From contig SSFI01000016.1 of the NCBI GenBank assembly GCA_008015325.1, positions 1 through 38,737 on the forward strand: a DNA stretch of 38,737 nt. Reading direction: 5' to 3'. The first letter of the stretch is position 1, and every line of letters begins with the position of its first letter. The translations under genes were made by a program, and so were the position numbers. Positions 7,605 through 15,641 of this stretch are shown here, in pieces. The notes under the pieces are model-generated. The model worked only from the letters and a program-made list of their open reading frames with translations. It did not search any database and was not told the DNA's origin. The DNA comes from Rheinheimera sp. Lineage in GTDB: Bacteria; Pseudomonadota; Gammaproteobacteria; Enterobacterales; Alteromonadaceae.

Positions 7605-8678
7605 TTAAATGTCGTTATCGAGGTGATAAGTCCGGCTGAATGACTGCACTGCTTCGATAAATACTTTGACCTTTTCCGGGTCAACGTCTGGCGTGATGCC
7701 GTGGCCTAAGTTAAAGACATGACCAGAACCCTGACCATAACCGTCCAGAATCGCCTGCACTTCTAAGCGCATCCGCTCCGGCGTACCCAACAAAAATGCC
7801 GGGTCCATATTGCCCTGTAACGCCACTTTGTCACCGATGCGCTGCCGGGCAGAACGGATATCAATAGTCCAGTCCAGGCCCACCGCATCACAGCCGGTCG
7901 CCGCGATATCCTCCAGCCACAAGCCACCATTTTTGGTGAATAAGGTGACGGGGACAGGCGTGCCATCAACCTGACGGGTCAGACCGTCGACGATTTGCTG
8001 CATATAGCTCAATGAGTATTCGCGATAGGAGTTTGGTGTCAGCACGCCACCCCAGGTATCGAAAATCATCACAGACTGTGCGCCGGCGGCGATTTGCGCA
8101 TTCAGATACAAAATGACGCTTTGGGCCAGTTTGTCGAGCAGGATGTGGATCACTTCCGGCTCTGAATACATAATTTTTTTGATTTTAGCGAAGGTTTTGC
8201 TGCTGCCGCCCTCAAGCATGTAAGTCGCCAGCGTCCACGGACTACCGGCAAAACCAATCAGCGGTACTTCACCGTTCAGTTCACGGCGGATAGTCCGCAC
8301 TGCATCCATCACATAACGCAGTTCAACTTCCGGATCTGGTACCGGTAATTGCACCACATCCATAAAATCGCTGAGTTGTTTGGTGAATCTCGGGCCTTCG
8401 CCTTCACCAAAATACAGCCCCATGCCCATCGCATCCGGAATAGTCAGAATGTCACTGAACAGGATGGCGGCGTCCAGCGGGTAACGGCGTAATGGCTGTA
8501 ACGTCACTTCACAGGCCAGTTCAGGGTTTTTACACAGTGACATAAAATCACCGGCCTGAGCGCGGGTCGCACGATACTCAGGTAAATAACGTCCGGCTTG
8601 GCGCATCATCCAGATTGGCGTGCGGTCAACAGGTTGTTTTAAAAGGGCTCTTAAGTATCGATCGTTTTTTAGCTGCAT
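7605..8678 (-). CDS. hemE: Uroporphyrinogen decarboxylase
   Basis: A 357-residue cytosolic haem-pathway enzyme that removes four carboxyl groups from uroporphyrinogen III to give coproporphyrinogen III. The N-terminal signature [16 protein letters not shown] is visible, with the arginines that bind substrate, and the second signature [17 protein letters not shown] lies in the middle. The aspartate of [12 protein letters not shown] is the catalytic region. The length is normal. It is downstream of nudC on the same strand, as in E. coli, but a candidate promoter of its own (8854-8881) and a leader of about 170 bases suggest separate transcription. Confidence 0.97.
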   Translation of the reverse strand: MQLKNDRYLRALLKQPVDRTPIWMMRQAGRYLPEYRATRAQAGDFMSLCKNPELACEVTLQPLRRYPLDAAILFSDILTIPDAMGMGLYFGEGEGPRFTKQLSDFMDVVQLPVPDPEVELRYVMDAVRTIRRELNGEVPLIGFAGSPWTLATYMLEGGSSKTFAKIKKIMYSEPEVIHILLDKLAQSVILYLNAQIAAGAQSVMIFDTWGGVLTPNSYREYSLSYMQQIVDGLTRQVDGTPVPVTLFTKNGGLWLEDIAATGCDAVGLDWTIDIRSARQRIGDKVALQGNMDPAFLLGTPERMRLEVQAILDGYGQGSGHVFNLGHGITPDVDPEKVKVFIEAVQSFSRTYHLDNDI

Positions 8679-8719
8679 CTTTGCTCTACCGTCATACTGA
8701 GTACTGTCATTCTAGCAGC

Positions 8720-8734
8720 TGTGCTGCCAGCACA
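8720..8734. repeat. Inverted repeat in the hemE leader
   Basis: TGTGCTG (8720-8726), one central C, CAGCACA (8728-8734). It lies 42-56 bases upstream of the hemE ATG. It is too tight for an RNA hairpin with a normal loop unless the inner pairs open, so a protein-binding site is at least as likely. Confidence 0.4.
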
Positions 8735-8784
8735 CTATCTTTGCAATTTAATGAAAATAATTCTGTTTTTCTGCATTTCTACAC

Positions 8785-8814
8785 TTGCCAGCCTCGCAGA
8801 CGATTTGGTATAAA
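8785..8814 (+). promoter_or_regulatory. Extended -10 promoter of a candidate small RNA
   Basis: TTGCCA (8785-8790), 18-bp spacer, TATAAA (8809-8814), with a TGn extension (8806-8808) directly before the -10 box. It points rightward into a region where both annotated neighbours, hemE and nudC, are on the other strand. Confidence 0.45.
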
Positions 8815-8853
8815 ACTGACGCGCTAGTGAAGAAAATTACAATGAAGAGTCCG

Positions 8854-8881
8854 ATTATACGGGCCCGACACTCAAACTTAA
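8854..8881 (-). promoter_or_regulatory. Candidate hemE promoter
   Basis: On the minus strand TTAAGT (8876-8881), 16-bp spacer, TATAAT (8854-8859). The start would be near 8847, giving a leader of about 170 bases to the hemE ATG. Its -35 box overlaps the foot of the hairpin at 8880-8897. Confidence 0.45.
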
Positions 8882-8901
8882 GCCACAATTGTGGCTTTTT
8901 T
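8880..8901 (+). terminator. Intrinsic terminator of the candidate small RNA
   Basis: AAGCCACAA/TTGTGGCTT (8880-8897) followed by TTTT (to 8901) and a T-rich stretch. The U-run is on the plus strand; on the minus strand, where nudC ends, the following bases (AAGTTTGAG) make a poor terminator. Confidence 0.65.
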
Positions 8902-8930
8902 ATTTGGTTTTACCAGCCTTTTTACTGAGC

Positions 8931-9719
8931 TTAATCAAACTCTTGCTGTAAATAACGAATCATCCGACCGGACAGCGTCTGTACAGGCGGTATTTCCGGC
9001 AATTCATCAAGTTTAAACCAACCTGCCTCAACGATTTCATTCGGCTGACAAACAATGTCACCACTGACATAATCTGCATAAAAACCCATCATCAGCGAAT
9101 GCGGGAATGGCCAGGGCTGACTGCCGGCATAACGCAAATTCCCGATCTGCACGCCAACCTCTTCAGCGACTTCACGCACCGCGGCCTGCTCTAAGGTTTC
9201 CCCCGATTCGACAAAACCTGCCAGAATCGAGAAAAAACCAGGTTTGTGCCGCTTCGAGCGTGCCAGCAAAATGCAGTTCTCTTTACGGATGGCCACCAGC
9301 ACGCAAGGCGAAATCCTTGGGTAAGTGCGATGACCACACTGCGGGCATAACATAGCCAGTTCCCAGCTGACCAGACGCATGCCACAGCCGCACTGACCGC
9401 AATAACGATGGGTCTGCAAAAACAGCGCAAACTGCGTAGCGCGCGCCGCTAGCTCAAACCAGTGTGGTTGCGGATGGTCCAGCAATACCCGCGCACTTTG
9501 CCAATGTTCCGGCACACTGAGCTGGTCCTGATACACCGCCAGCAGACAAGGCTGCTGTTGCCACTCGCCGATCTGACAGAGTTGTTCAGGTTCGGACAAA
9601 CCGAATTCAGCCCAACGGCCAAATGGAATTTCACTCTGAGGTAACCACAACTTGCCCTGACAAACGACAAACCAATACGCCTGTGACACCCCGGCCAGAT
9701 TCAGGCTGTGTTTACTCAT
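8931..9719 (-). CDS. nudC: NADH pyrophosphatase / RNA de-NADding enzyme
   Basis: A 262-residue Nudix hydrolase that cleaves NAD(H) and removes NAD caps from RNA 5' ends. A zinc ribbon is formed by C107, C110, C125 and C128. The Nudix box runs from G168 (GFVESGETLEQ...REVAEEVGV, to about 190). The family-specific SQPWPFPHS motif follows at 200-208. The ATG at 9719 has AAAGG eight bases upstream; the frame extends further 5' only through a TTG with no binding site. It is divergent from rsd and upstream of hemE, as in E. coli. Confidence 0.96.
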   Translation of the reverse strand: MSKHSLNLAGVSQAYWFVVCQGKLWLPQSEIPFGRWAEFGLSEPEQLCQIGEWQQQPCLLAVYQDQLSVPEHWQSARVLLDHPQPHWFELAARATQFALFLQTHRYCGQCGCGMRLVSWELAMLCPQCGHRTYPRISPCVLVAIRKENCILLARSKRHKPGFFSILAGFVESGETLEQAAVREVAEEVGVQIGNLRYAGSQPWPFPHSLMMGFYADYVSGDIVCQPNEIVEAGWFKLDELPEIPPVQTLSGRMIRYLQQEFD

Positions 9720-9865
9720 ATGGATAACCTTTCGAAACAAAATAGCGATACATGCCATGATAACGGTACAGACTGAACCGACCAATCAAAAATGTGTTGA
9801 TCTTTATCGCAGAATTCTTTTAATTAGCATTATTCAGACAGGTTAAGTTTTACAAGGAACCGCTT

Positions 9866-10354
9866 ATGTACAACCGGCTACAGAGTGCCCGGCAGCAATG
9901 GGGAGGCTCTCTGACAGCGATTGATAACTGGCTGGAAGAGCGGCAGCAACTCATCGTCTGTTATTGCAAACTCGCGGCATTACCACCTTTTGACAAACAA
10001 AACGCCGGCCAGCAACTGCCGGAACAACAGCAAATTCTGCATTTTTGCCAGCTGCTGATGGATTATTTGTCTGCTGGCCATTTTGAAGTGTACGACCAGA
10101 TTGTCTCGCAATGCGCCATTAACGGTCCACATAGCAAAGCCCTGGCAGAGGCGTTATGTCCGAAAATTGCTGCATCGACCGATTTGGCGTTAGAATTTAA
10201 CGACAAATTTGCTGATGAAGCAGCGAATCAGACACTGAGCAGCTTCGACGCCGATTTGTCCCGGCTGGGGCAGGCACTGGAAGAACGTTTTGGTCTGGAA
10301 GATGAATTGATCCAAACCTTATTCCTGAAACATACTCAGGGCGTATCTGCCTGA
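9866..10354 (+). CDS. rsd: Regulator of sigma D (anti-sigma70 factor)
   Basis: A 162-residue all-helical protein of the Rsd/AlgQ family that binds region 4 of sigma70 and shifts RNA polymerase toward alternative sigma factors in stationary phase. The N-terminal WLEERQQLIVCYCKLAALPP segment and the following HFCQLLMDYLSAGHFEVYDQI helix are typical of the family. An AAGGA site precedes the ATG by eight bases. It is divergent from nudC, as in enterobacteria, and convergent with the FKBP lipoprotein gene, with a bidirectional terminator between. Confidence 0.93.
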   Translation: MYNRLQSARQQWGGSLTAIDNWLEERQQLIVCYCKLAALPPFDKQNAGQQLPEQQQILHFCQLLMDYLSAGHFEVYDQIVSQCAINGPHSKALAEALCPKIAASTDLALEFNDKFADEAANQTLSSFDADLSRLGQALEERFGLEDELIQTLFLKHTQGVSA

Positions 10355-10377
10355 GAAATCTCTGAAATAAATGCAAA

Positions 10378-10404
10378 AATAAAGCCGGCATTGCCGGCTT
10401 TATT
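10378..10404. terminator. Bidirectional terminator between rsd and the FKBP gene
   Basis: AATAAAGCCGGCA (10378-10390) and TGCCGGCTTTATT (10392-10404) are perfect arms around one T. T-rich sequence follows on both strands (TTTATTGCGTTTT on plus, TTTATTTTTGC on minus). Confidence 0.85.
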
Positions 10405-10428
10405 GCGTTTTATACGGAGTAGCTATGA

Positions 10429-11199
10429 CTACTTTTTTGCTTCTTCGCCTGCAGGTGCAGCGGCTTCAGGAGCAGAAATACCAACCAGTTCAACTTCAAA
10501 CACCAGCACGCTGTTCGCCGGGATTGGACCCATGCCGTTTTCACCGTAAGCCAGTTCTGATGGCACTGTGAACTTGAACTTAGAACCCACGCCCATCAGC
10601 TGCACACCTTCAGTCCAGCCTTTGATCACGCGGTTTAACGGGAATTCGATTGGCTCGCCGTTGTTGTTTTTCTCAGTGCTGTCAAACTCAGTACCGTCAG
10701 TCAGTGTACCTTTGTATTTTACTTTGACAGTGTCTTCTGCTTTTGGCTTAGCGCCATCCGCAGCAGTGATCACTTCGTATTGCAGGCCTGAAGCTGTAGT
10801 GGTCACGCCAGCTTTTTTCGCATTTTCAGCTAAGTAAGCAACGCCTTTGGCTTTTGCTTCTTCTGCTTTAGTTTTTGCCATTTCGGCTTGTTTGTTGCGG
10901 AATTGCTCGTCCAGTGCAGTCAGCACTTTCTGAATATCTTCTTCAGCCATGGCCGGTTTGCCACCAGTTGCATCCTGCACACCACGCAGGATCAGCGCTG
11001 AATCCAGCGTCAGGTTTAATTTTTTATGTTCCTCAACCGCATTGTTCAGGTACTTACCGGCTGACAGGCCCAGAGCATAAGACTGCTTGGCTGTGTCGGT
11101 ATCCAGCTTAGGTGCAGCTGGCTCAGCAGCTTCTTTCTGACAGGCTGATAATGAAATCAGGGCGGCTGCGATCAGCGACACCTTCATTGCTACGCGCAT
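10429..11199 (-). CDS. fkpA: FKBP-type peptidyl-prolyl isomerase lipoprotein (FkpA/Mip-like)
   Basis: A 256-residue envelope folding catalyst. The signal peptide ends in a lipobox (ISLSAC, C20), so it is probably a lipoprotein, unlike the soluble periplasmic FkpA of E. coli. Residues about 35-135 form the helical dimerisation domain with a Lys/Ala/Glu-rich stalk. The FKBP catalytic domain follows (VKVKYKGTLTDGTEFDST ... NRVIKGWTEGVQLM ... LAYGENGMGPIPANSVL). The ATG at 11199 is chosen because GGAGAG lies just upstream; an ATG four codons later is possible, and a longer upstream frame lacks a binding site. Its position near slyX supports the FkpA assignment. Confidence 0.9.
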   Translation of the reverse strand: MRVAMKVSLIAAALISLSACQKEAAEPAAPKLDTDTAKQSYALGLSAGKYLNNAVEEHKKLNLTLDSALILRGVQDATGGKPAMAEEDIQKVLTALDEQFRNKQAEMAKTKAEEAKAKGVAYLAENAKKAGVTTTASGLQYEVITAADGAKPKAEDTVKVKYKGTLTDGTEFDSTEKNNNGEPIEFPLNRVIKGWTEGVQLMGVGSKFKFTVPSELAYGENGMGPIPANSVLVFEVELVGISAPEAAAPAGEEAKK

Positions 11200-11298
11200 T
11201 TGACTCTCCAAATAAACTGCAGACTTCACTGCAAAATTGTGTTGTGATAAGCAGAAAGGACTAACCTTCAACCACGGCTATACTACAGGCTTGTGCGG

Positions 11299-12285
11299 AT
11301 GACGTTAACACTTAGATTCAAATATCTGGCCATTTTTCTCAGCCTTTGGCTGATAAGCTGCACAGAAGTTCCAAAAGATTTACTGCGCCAGCAGGTGATC
11401 AGCGCAGAAGGCACAGTTGCGGGCGCAATTAGCCCCGTCAGCCAGTTGTTGGCCGTCAGCAGCCTCACGTCAGGCATCATCGTCTGGGATCTTCAGGCTG
11501 GCAACGCTAAATTCCGCTTAAGCCACGGCGACCCGACCCAAAATCTGGTCACTCACCTGGTGTTCAGTGCTGACGGTAAATATTTACTCAGCGCCGACCA
11601 AGTCAATGTCGCACTGTGGGACCTGCAAGATGGTAAGAACCTCGGATTCTGGGCGATGCAGGCCGGTGTTACAGTGCGCGACATCGCAGTGTCCGATTAT
11701 GGCCGTCACCTGCTGATTGGCCAAAGCGATGGCAAAATTCAGCACATCACCCTCAAAAGCGGCCGCCGTCTGGAATTTCAGGGCCACAGCGAGAATATCA
11801 ATGCAGTCGCACTGTCACCCAATGGCCGTTATGCCTTAACCGGCAGCAGCGATTTACACAGTTATTTTTGGGATACCGACAGTGCGCAAATTCTGCACAG
11901 TGTGTCGCACCCTAACCGGGTGACGCGGGTTGCGCTGGATACACAAGGCCGTTATCTGTTTAGTGCAGACAGTCTGCAACAGGCGCAGTTGCTGGACATC
12001 AGATCAGGCCGTGTGCTGAGTAAACTCAAGTTGGAGCGCGGCCGTGTCTTCAGCAGTGCACGCTTTAGCAGCGACGGCAAATGGCTGCTGACCGGTTCAC
12101 CGTCGCAGCGTGCCAGCGTTTGGAACGTTCAGACCGGTCAACTGGTCAAAGACTGGGCAGTCAGTCCGTCACCTTATGCCAAACCACCGGGTGCTGTAGT
12201 GTATGATGTCGCGCTGCTTAATAACGGGCAGCTGCTGACCCTGAGTTCCAGTGGTCTGGCTGAATACTGGGAGTTCAAACCATGA
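11299..12285 (+). CDS. WD40 seven-bladed beta-propeller lipoprotein
   Basis: A 328-residue protein with a lipoprotein signal (lipobox LISC, C21) followed by seven WD40-like repeats, each with a core like SxDGKYLLSG...xxxWDLxxG. Seven repeats fill the mature chain, so it is probably a single closed propeller serving as a protein-binding platform in the envelope. A GTG two codons earlier is an alternative start; the ATG at 11299 has AGG nine bases upstream. It overlaps slyX by four bases (ATGA) and is divergent from the FKBP lipoprotein. Bacterial lipoprotein propellers such as BamB are scaffolds, but this one is not BamB and I do not know its partner. Confidence 0.85.
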   Translation: MTLTLRFKYLAIFLSLWLISCTEVPKDLLRQQVISAEGTVAGAISPVSQLLAVSSLTSGIIVWDLQAGNAKFRLSHGDPTQNLVTHLVFSADGKYLLSADQVNVALWDLQDGKNLGFWAMQAGVTVRDIAVSDYGRHLLIGQSDGKIQHITLKSGRRLEFQGHSENINAVALSPNGRYALTGSSDLHSYFWDTDSAQILHSVSHPNRVTRVALDTQGRYLFSADSLQQAQLLDIRSGRVLSKLKLERGRVFSSARFSSDGKWLLTGSPSQRASVWNVQTGQLVKDWAVSPSPYAKPPGAVVYDVALLNNGQLLTLSSSGLAEYWEFKP

Positions 12286-12512
12286 CACTGCACAACAGTC
12301 ATGAGCAGTTACAACAACAAGTGGTTGAACTGGAAAGCAAAGTCGCTTTTCAGGAGGACACTTTACAGGCACTCAACAATGAATTGCTGGAGCATCAGCG
12401 TCGTATTGAAAAGCTGCAGCGCCATGTCTTGATCCTGGCGGAAAAATTACAGGGGAATACCGACAGCGGCATTCTGCGCACTGACGAAGAACCGCCACCG
12501 CCGCATTATTAA
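12282..12512 (+). CDS. slyX: SlyX family protein
   Basis: A 76-residue coiled-coil protein. The heptad pattern LQQQVVELESKVAFQEDTL and the proline-rich PPPPHY ending are characteristic of SlyX. The biochemical role of the family is not established. It is translationally coupled to the WD40 lipoprotein by a four-base overlap. The stop codon is four bases from that of the convergent yheV, leaving no room for a terminator. Confidence 0.92.
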   Translation: MTLHNSHEQLQQQVVELESKVAFQEDTLQALNNELLEHQRRIEKLQRHVLILAEKLQGNTDSGILRTDEEPPPPHY

Positions 12513-12516
12513 TTGT

Positions 12517-12723
12517 TTATTCCGGTTTAAATACGCCAATCACAGTCTCAGCCGGGCGCGCGGCTTTTTCGATTTCAGTGCCCGGTTGTGCCATCTGATA
12601 ACCACATTGCACACATTCGACTTTTTCCACGTTGTTTTCCAGAAACAACATCATGGTGTCGATGGCTTTACATTTCGGGCAGGATGCCCCGGCAATAAAG
12701 CGCTTCTTTTTGCGGTTTTGCAT
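12517..12723 (-). CDS. yheV: YheV family zinc-ribbon protein
   Basis: A 68-residue protein with a basic N-terminus (MQNRKKKRFIAGASCPKC) and two CxxC knuckles (CPKC and CVQC) that should bind one zinc. This is the YheV/DUF2387 family, of unknown function; the fold suggests nucleic acid or protein binding. Its place between slyX and yheS matches E. coli, where slyX/slyD, yheV and yheS are neighbours. It is convergent with slyX and divergent from yheS. Confidence 0.88.
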   Translation of the reverse strand: MQNRKKKRFIAGASCPKCKAIDTMMLFLENNVEKVECVQCGYQMAQPGTEIEKAARPAETVIGVFKPE

Positions 12724-12822
12724 GAAAATATCTGACTCCCACAGAGTAAAAACCGCGGCAATACTTGGTTTGCCGGGCCTTTCCGATTACATTAGCAGCC
12801 TCTTCCGACGGGTATAGTTTTT

Positions 12823-14739
12823 ATGATCCAACTTCAGAACATCGAATTACGCCGCGGCGCTTTGGCTTTGTTACAAGACGCCGATCTTACCGTATTTCCG
12901 GGCCAAAAGGTCGGTATTATCGGTGCCAACGGCTGTGGCAAATCATCCCTGTTCGCCATGTTGCAGGGCAAAATGCAGCCAGACGCCGGCAGTGTCAGCA
13001 TTCCGGCCAGCTGGACCATCGCCACAGTAGCGCAGGAAACGCCGGCGCTGGACATCAGCGCGATGGATTATGTGCTGCAAGGCGACGAATCGCTGTACCC
13101 TTTACTGCTGCTGGTGCGCCATGCAGCCGCAGATACAGATCTGGTAGCCGTGCATCATCAAATTGAAACACTGGACGGTTATCGCGCCGAAGCCAAAGCT
13201 GGTACGTTGCTCGACGGCCTCGGGTTCAGTGGTGACATGCAACAACACAGCGTCAAATCCTTTTCCGGTGGCTGGCGCATGCGGCTCAATCTGGCGCGGG
13301 CGCTGATGCAGCGCGCTGAATTGCTGCTGCTCGATGAACCAACCAACCACCTCGATTTAGACGCGGTGCTGTGGCTGGAAAAATATCTGAGTAACTTCGA
13401 CGGCACTTTGCTGCTGATTAGCCACGACCGCGATTTTCTTGATGCCGTCATCGATAACACAGTGCATATCGACAATCAGAAACTGAATTTATACCGCGGC
13501 AACTACAGTCAGTTTGAACGTCAGCGCGCTGAGCAGATGGCGCAGCAGCAATCGATGTTTGAAAAACAACAGCGTCAGGTTGCGCATCTGCAATCCTATA
13601 TTGACCGCTTCCGCGCTCAGGCAACCAAAGCCAAACAGGCGCAAAGCCGGATTAAAGCTTTAGAACGCATGACATTATTGGCACCTGCACATGTCGATTC
13701 GCCCTTCCAGTTTGAGTTTTTGCCGCCGCGGGCGTTACCAAACCCGCTGCTGAAATTAGAAAACGTGCGCGCCGGTTACGGCGACACTTCAATTTTGCAG
13801 CAGATCAATTTCCAGTTATTACCGGGCAGCCGTATCGGTTTATTAGGACGCAACGGTGCCGGTAAATCGACGTTAATCAAGCTGTTATCCGGCGCTATGC
13901 CACCGCAAGCCGGGGATTTATGGTACGCCAACGGCGTCAGCATTGGTTATTTTGCCCAGCATCAGCTGGAAACACTGCGGCCACAGGATTCGCCGCTGCA
14001 ACATTTAGTCCGGCTGGCACCACAGGCAACAGAACAGAGCCTGCGCGACTACGTTGGTGGTTTTGGTTTCCATGGTGATAAGGCTCTCGCGCCTTGTGGG
14101 CCTTTTTCCGGCGGTGAAAAAGCCCGACTGGTGCTGGCGTTGCTGGTTTATCAGCGACCGAACCTGCTGTTACTCGATGAACCGACCAACCACCTTGACC
14201 TGGATATGCGTGAGGCCATTGTGATGGCGCTGCAGGGTTTTGAAGGCGCCATCGTCGTCGTATCGCACGACCGGCATTTGCTCGCTTCGACCACAGACGA
14301 GTTTTATTTGGTGGCCCATGGCAAAGTCGCGCCTTTTGCCGGCGATTTGCAGGATTATTACCAGTGGCTGCAAAATGACAGCAAACTACAGCAGCAAAAA
14401 GCCGCGCCCGCCAGCACCGAAGCGCCGGTAGCACAGCAGCGTAAAGACCAAAAGCGCCTCGAAGCCGATCTGCGCAATTTGTTGCGGCCACTGAAGCAAC
14501 AAATTGAGAAACTGGAACAACAGCAGGAAAAACTGCAGGCAAGGCTTAACAACATTGAAACTGAACTGGCCGATGTCAGCCTATACGATGCCAACCGCAA
14601 AGCCGACCTGACTAAGTTGCTGGCCGAGCAAACCAAACTAAGCAATGAACTGGGTGACGTCGAACTGAATTGGTTTGAAGCGCAGGAACAGCTGGAGCTG
14701 AAAACCGAGAATTTCTGGCAGGCTAATGGTGTCAACTGA
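12823..14739 (+). CDS. yheS: ABC-F family ATPase YheS
   Basis: A 638-residue soluble protein with two ABC ATPase cassettes and no membrane segments. Walker A motifs are GANGCGKSS and GRNGAGKST; signature motifs are SFSGGWRMRLNLA and FSGGEKARL; Walker B motifs are both LLLDEPTNHLDLD. The linker between cassettes is rich in Gln/Lys (about residues 220-290) and corresponds to the P-site tRNA interaction motif of ABC-F factors. The C-terminal Gln/Glu-rich coiled coil is typical. ABC-F proteins act on stalled ribosomes. It overlaps the next gene by 14 bases, and its stop codon lies in a 15-bp tandem repeat. Confidence 0.95.
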   Translation: MIQLQNIELRRGALALLQDADLTVFPGQKVGIIGANGCGKSSLFAMLQGKMQPDAGSVSIPASWTIATVAQETPALDISAMDYVLQGDESLYPLLLLVRHAAADTDLVAVHHQIETLDGYRAEAKAGTLLDGLGFSGDMQQHSVKSFSGGWRMRLNLARALMQRAELLLLDEPTNHLDLDAVLWLEKYLSNFDGTLLLISHDRDFLDAVIDNTVHIDNQKLNLYRGNYSQFERQRAEQMAQQQSMFEKQQRQVAHLQSYIDRFRAQATKAKQAQSRIKALERMTLLAPAHVDSPFQFEFLPPRALPNPLLKLENVRAGYGDTSILQQINFQLLPGSRIGLLGRNGAGKSTLIKLLSGAMPPQAGDLWYANGVSIGYFAQHQLETLRPQDSPLQHLVRLAPQATEQSLRDYVGGFGFHGDKALAPCGPFSGGEKARLVLALLVYQRPNLLLLDEPTNHLDLDMREAIVMALQGFEGAIVVVSHDRHLLASTTDEFYLVAHGKVAPFAGDLQDYYQWLQNDSKLQQQKAAPASTEAPVAQQRKDQKRLEADLRNLLRPLKQQIEKLEQQQEKLQARLNNIETELADVSLYDANRKADLTKLLAEQTKLSNELGDVELNWFEAQEQLELKTENFWQANGVN

Positions 14740-15277
14740 TAAAAGGTCAACTGATAAAAGCTCAACTGAGCTGCCGGCTGAAACCGACCACGCAGCACTG
14801 TTCTGGCAGTTCAGTCTGGCGCTATACCCTTTGCTGCAGACTGAATTGTTGGCCCTGCAAGACCAATATAACTGCAATGTGAATCTGTTGCTGCTGAGCG
14901 CCTGGCGGCCATTTTTGCCGCCATTGCCGCAGTTAATGCAGGCGCTGAGCCCGCAGCATCTGACCACGCAACAGATCCGCCAGATCCGGCGTGAAGTCAG
15001 TCGCGTGTTGAAGGAGCAGCCAGCAGACCCATTATTAGGGCAATTGCGCCAACAACTGCTTGATACTGAATTGACGGCGGAGCGGTTAGAACAACGTGCT
15101 TTAGTACAGTGTTGTGCCGATGCCGCAGCCTGCATTGTTCCGGCCAGCACGTTACGTCAGCAATATCTGCACAGCCATCAGGTGCCGGCCTCAATCCAAC
15201 AGCAGCTGACTGTTGATCTGGATCAAGCCCTGCTGCAACTGGGGCTGTCGCAGCCATTTCTCCCCGCCAAAGCTTGA
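14726..15277 (+). CDS. TIGR02444-like protein of unknown function
   Basis: A 183-residue soluble protein. The FWQFSLALYP...LLALQDQYNCNVNLLLLSAW segment resembles the TIGR02444/DUF2390 family, found in gammaproteobacteria and without known function. The rest is mostly helical, rich in Gln and Leu. It overlaps yheS by 14 bases and is presumably co-transcribed with it. The first codons (VSTDKRSTDKSSTEL) are encoded by a 15-bp tandem repeat, so the N-terminus is a low-complexity extension that probably arose by duplication. Confidence 0.8.
   Translation: MVSTDKRSTDKSSTELPAETDHAALFWQFSLALYPLLQTELLALQDQYNCNVNLLLLSAWRPFLPPLPQLMQALSPQHLTTQQIRQIRREVSRVLKEQPADPLLGQLRQQLLDTELTAERLEQRALVQCCADAAACIVPASTLRQQYLHSHQVPASIQQQLTVDLDQALLQLGLSQPFLPAKA
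14731..14769. repeat. 15-bp tandem repeat, 2.6 copies, at the yheS stop
   Basis: GTCAACTGATAAAAG occurs at 14731-14745 and again identically at 14746-14760, followed by a partial copy (CTCAACTGA, 14761-14769). The yheS stop codon lies in the first copy; the downstream gene reads through all copies as repeats of STDK. Confidence 0.9.
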
Positions 15278-15345
15278 TCTGCATCAGGGTTTACCCGCCT
15301 GCAGCTGACTACACTGCCTGCATCAAGTCAATGGAGGCAAACATC

Positions 15346-15483
15346 ATGAACCTGTGGCACGAATTTACCAATGACCCGGTCATCTTCATTTCATTTATTG
15401 GTCTGGCGATTGTGCTGGGACTGTGCGCATTTTATGCGGTGTATTTTATCTACAAAATCAGCCACGCCGGCCCGAACGACTAG
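15346..15483 (+). CDS. Small single-pass membrane protein (DUF3149-like)
   Basis: A 45-residue protein with a strong GGAGG site eight bases before its ATG. The N-terminus MNLWHEFTNDPVIFISF leads into one transmembrane segment (about 13-37) and a short polar tail (KISHAGPND). The shape and the LWxxFxxDPV start resemble the DUF3149 group of very small membrane proteins of unknown function; that assignment is from memory. It follows the TIGR02444-like gene by 68 bases on the same strand and is probably the last gene before the terminator at 15607-15641. Confidence 0.75.
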   Translation: MNLWHEFTNDPVIFISFIGLAIVLGLCAFYAVYFIYKISHAGPND

Positions 15484-15606
15484 CCTGCTGATTATTGCCT
15501 GATTGCTGTGTTCTCTCGTCACTTGTAAGACTGCGCGGCGCATCATCCCCTGCCCAACCGGACTGATGCAAAGCGCTTTATTGGCCCGAACTCTTTGCCA
15601 ATGTTG

Positions 15607-15641
15607 CTGTCGGTATGAGCAATCACACCGACAGTTTTTTT
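15607..15641 (+). terminator. Terminator for the yheS-side plus-strand genes
   Basis: CTGTCGGT (15607-15614), 12-base loop, ACCGACAG (15627-15634) and seven T. It overlaps the last codons and stop of the convergent GMC oxidoreductase gene (stop 15623-15625), so one sequence is both coding and terminator. Confidence 0.8.

Larger units (their letters stand above)
8821..8903 (+). ncRNA. Candidate small RNA of about 80 nucleotides
   Basis: The candidate is defined by an extended -10 promoter ending at 8814 and an intrinsic terminator at 8880-8901 on the plus strand. No gene on that strand lies nearby that would need this terminator. The body is A-rich at the 5' end, then contains a CGGGCCCG palindrome (8860-8867) and a single-stranded-looking stretch before the terminator. 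It does not fold like a tRNA and I do not recognise a known RNA family. A 28-codon frame from 8842 runs through the terminator and is probably not translated. Existence is an inference from signals only. Confidence 0.4.

Noticed and set aside
8842-8928. A 28-codon frame with aromatic residues that could be a leader peptide
   Set aside because: The intrinsic terminator lies inside the frame, the binding site is weak and no gene follows on the same strand, so an attenuator is not supported.
6424-10404. Recurring GCCGGC palindromes as a REP-like repeat family
   Set aside because: Each copy is the stem of an intrinsic terminator after a gene and the flanks differ; shared GC-rich stems explain the likeness.
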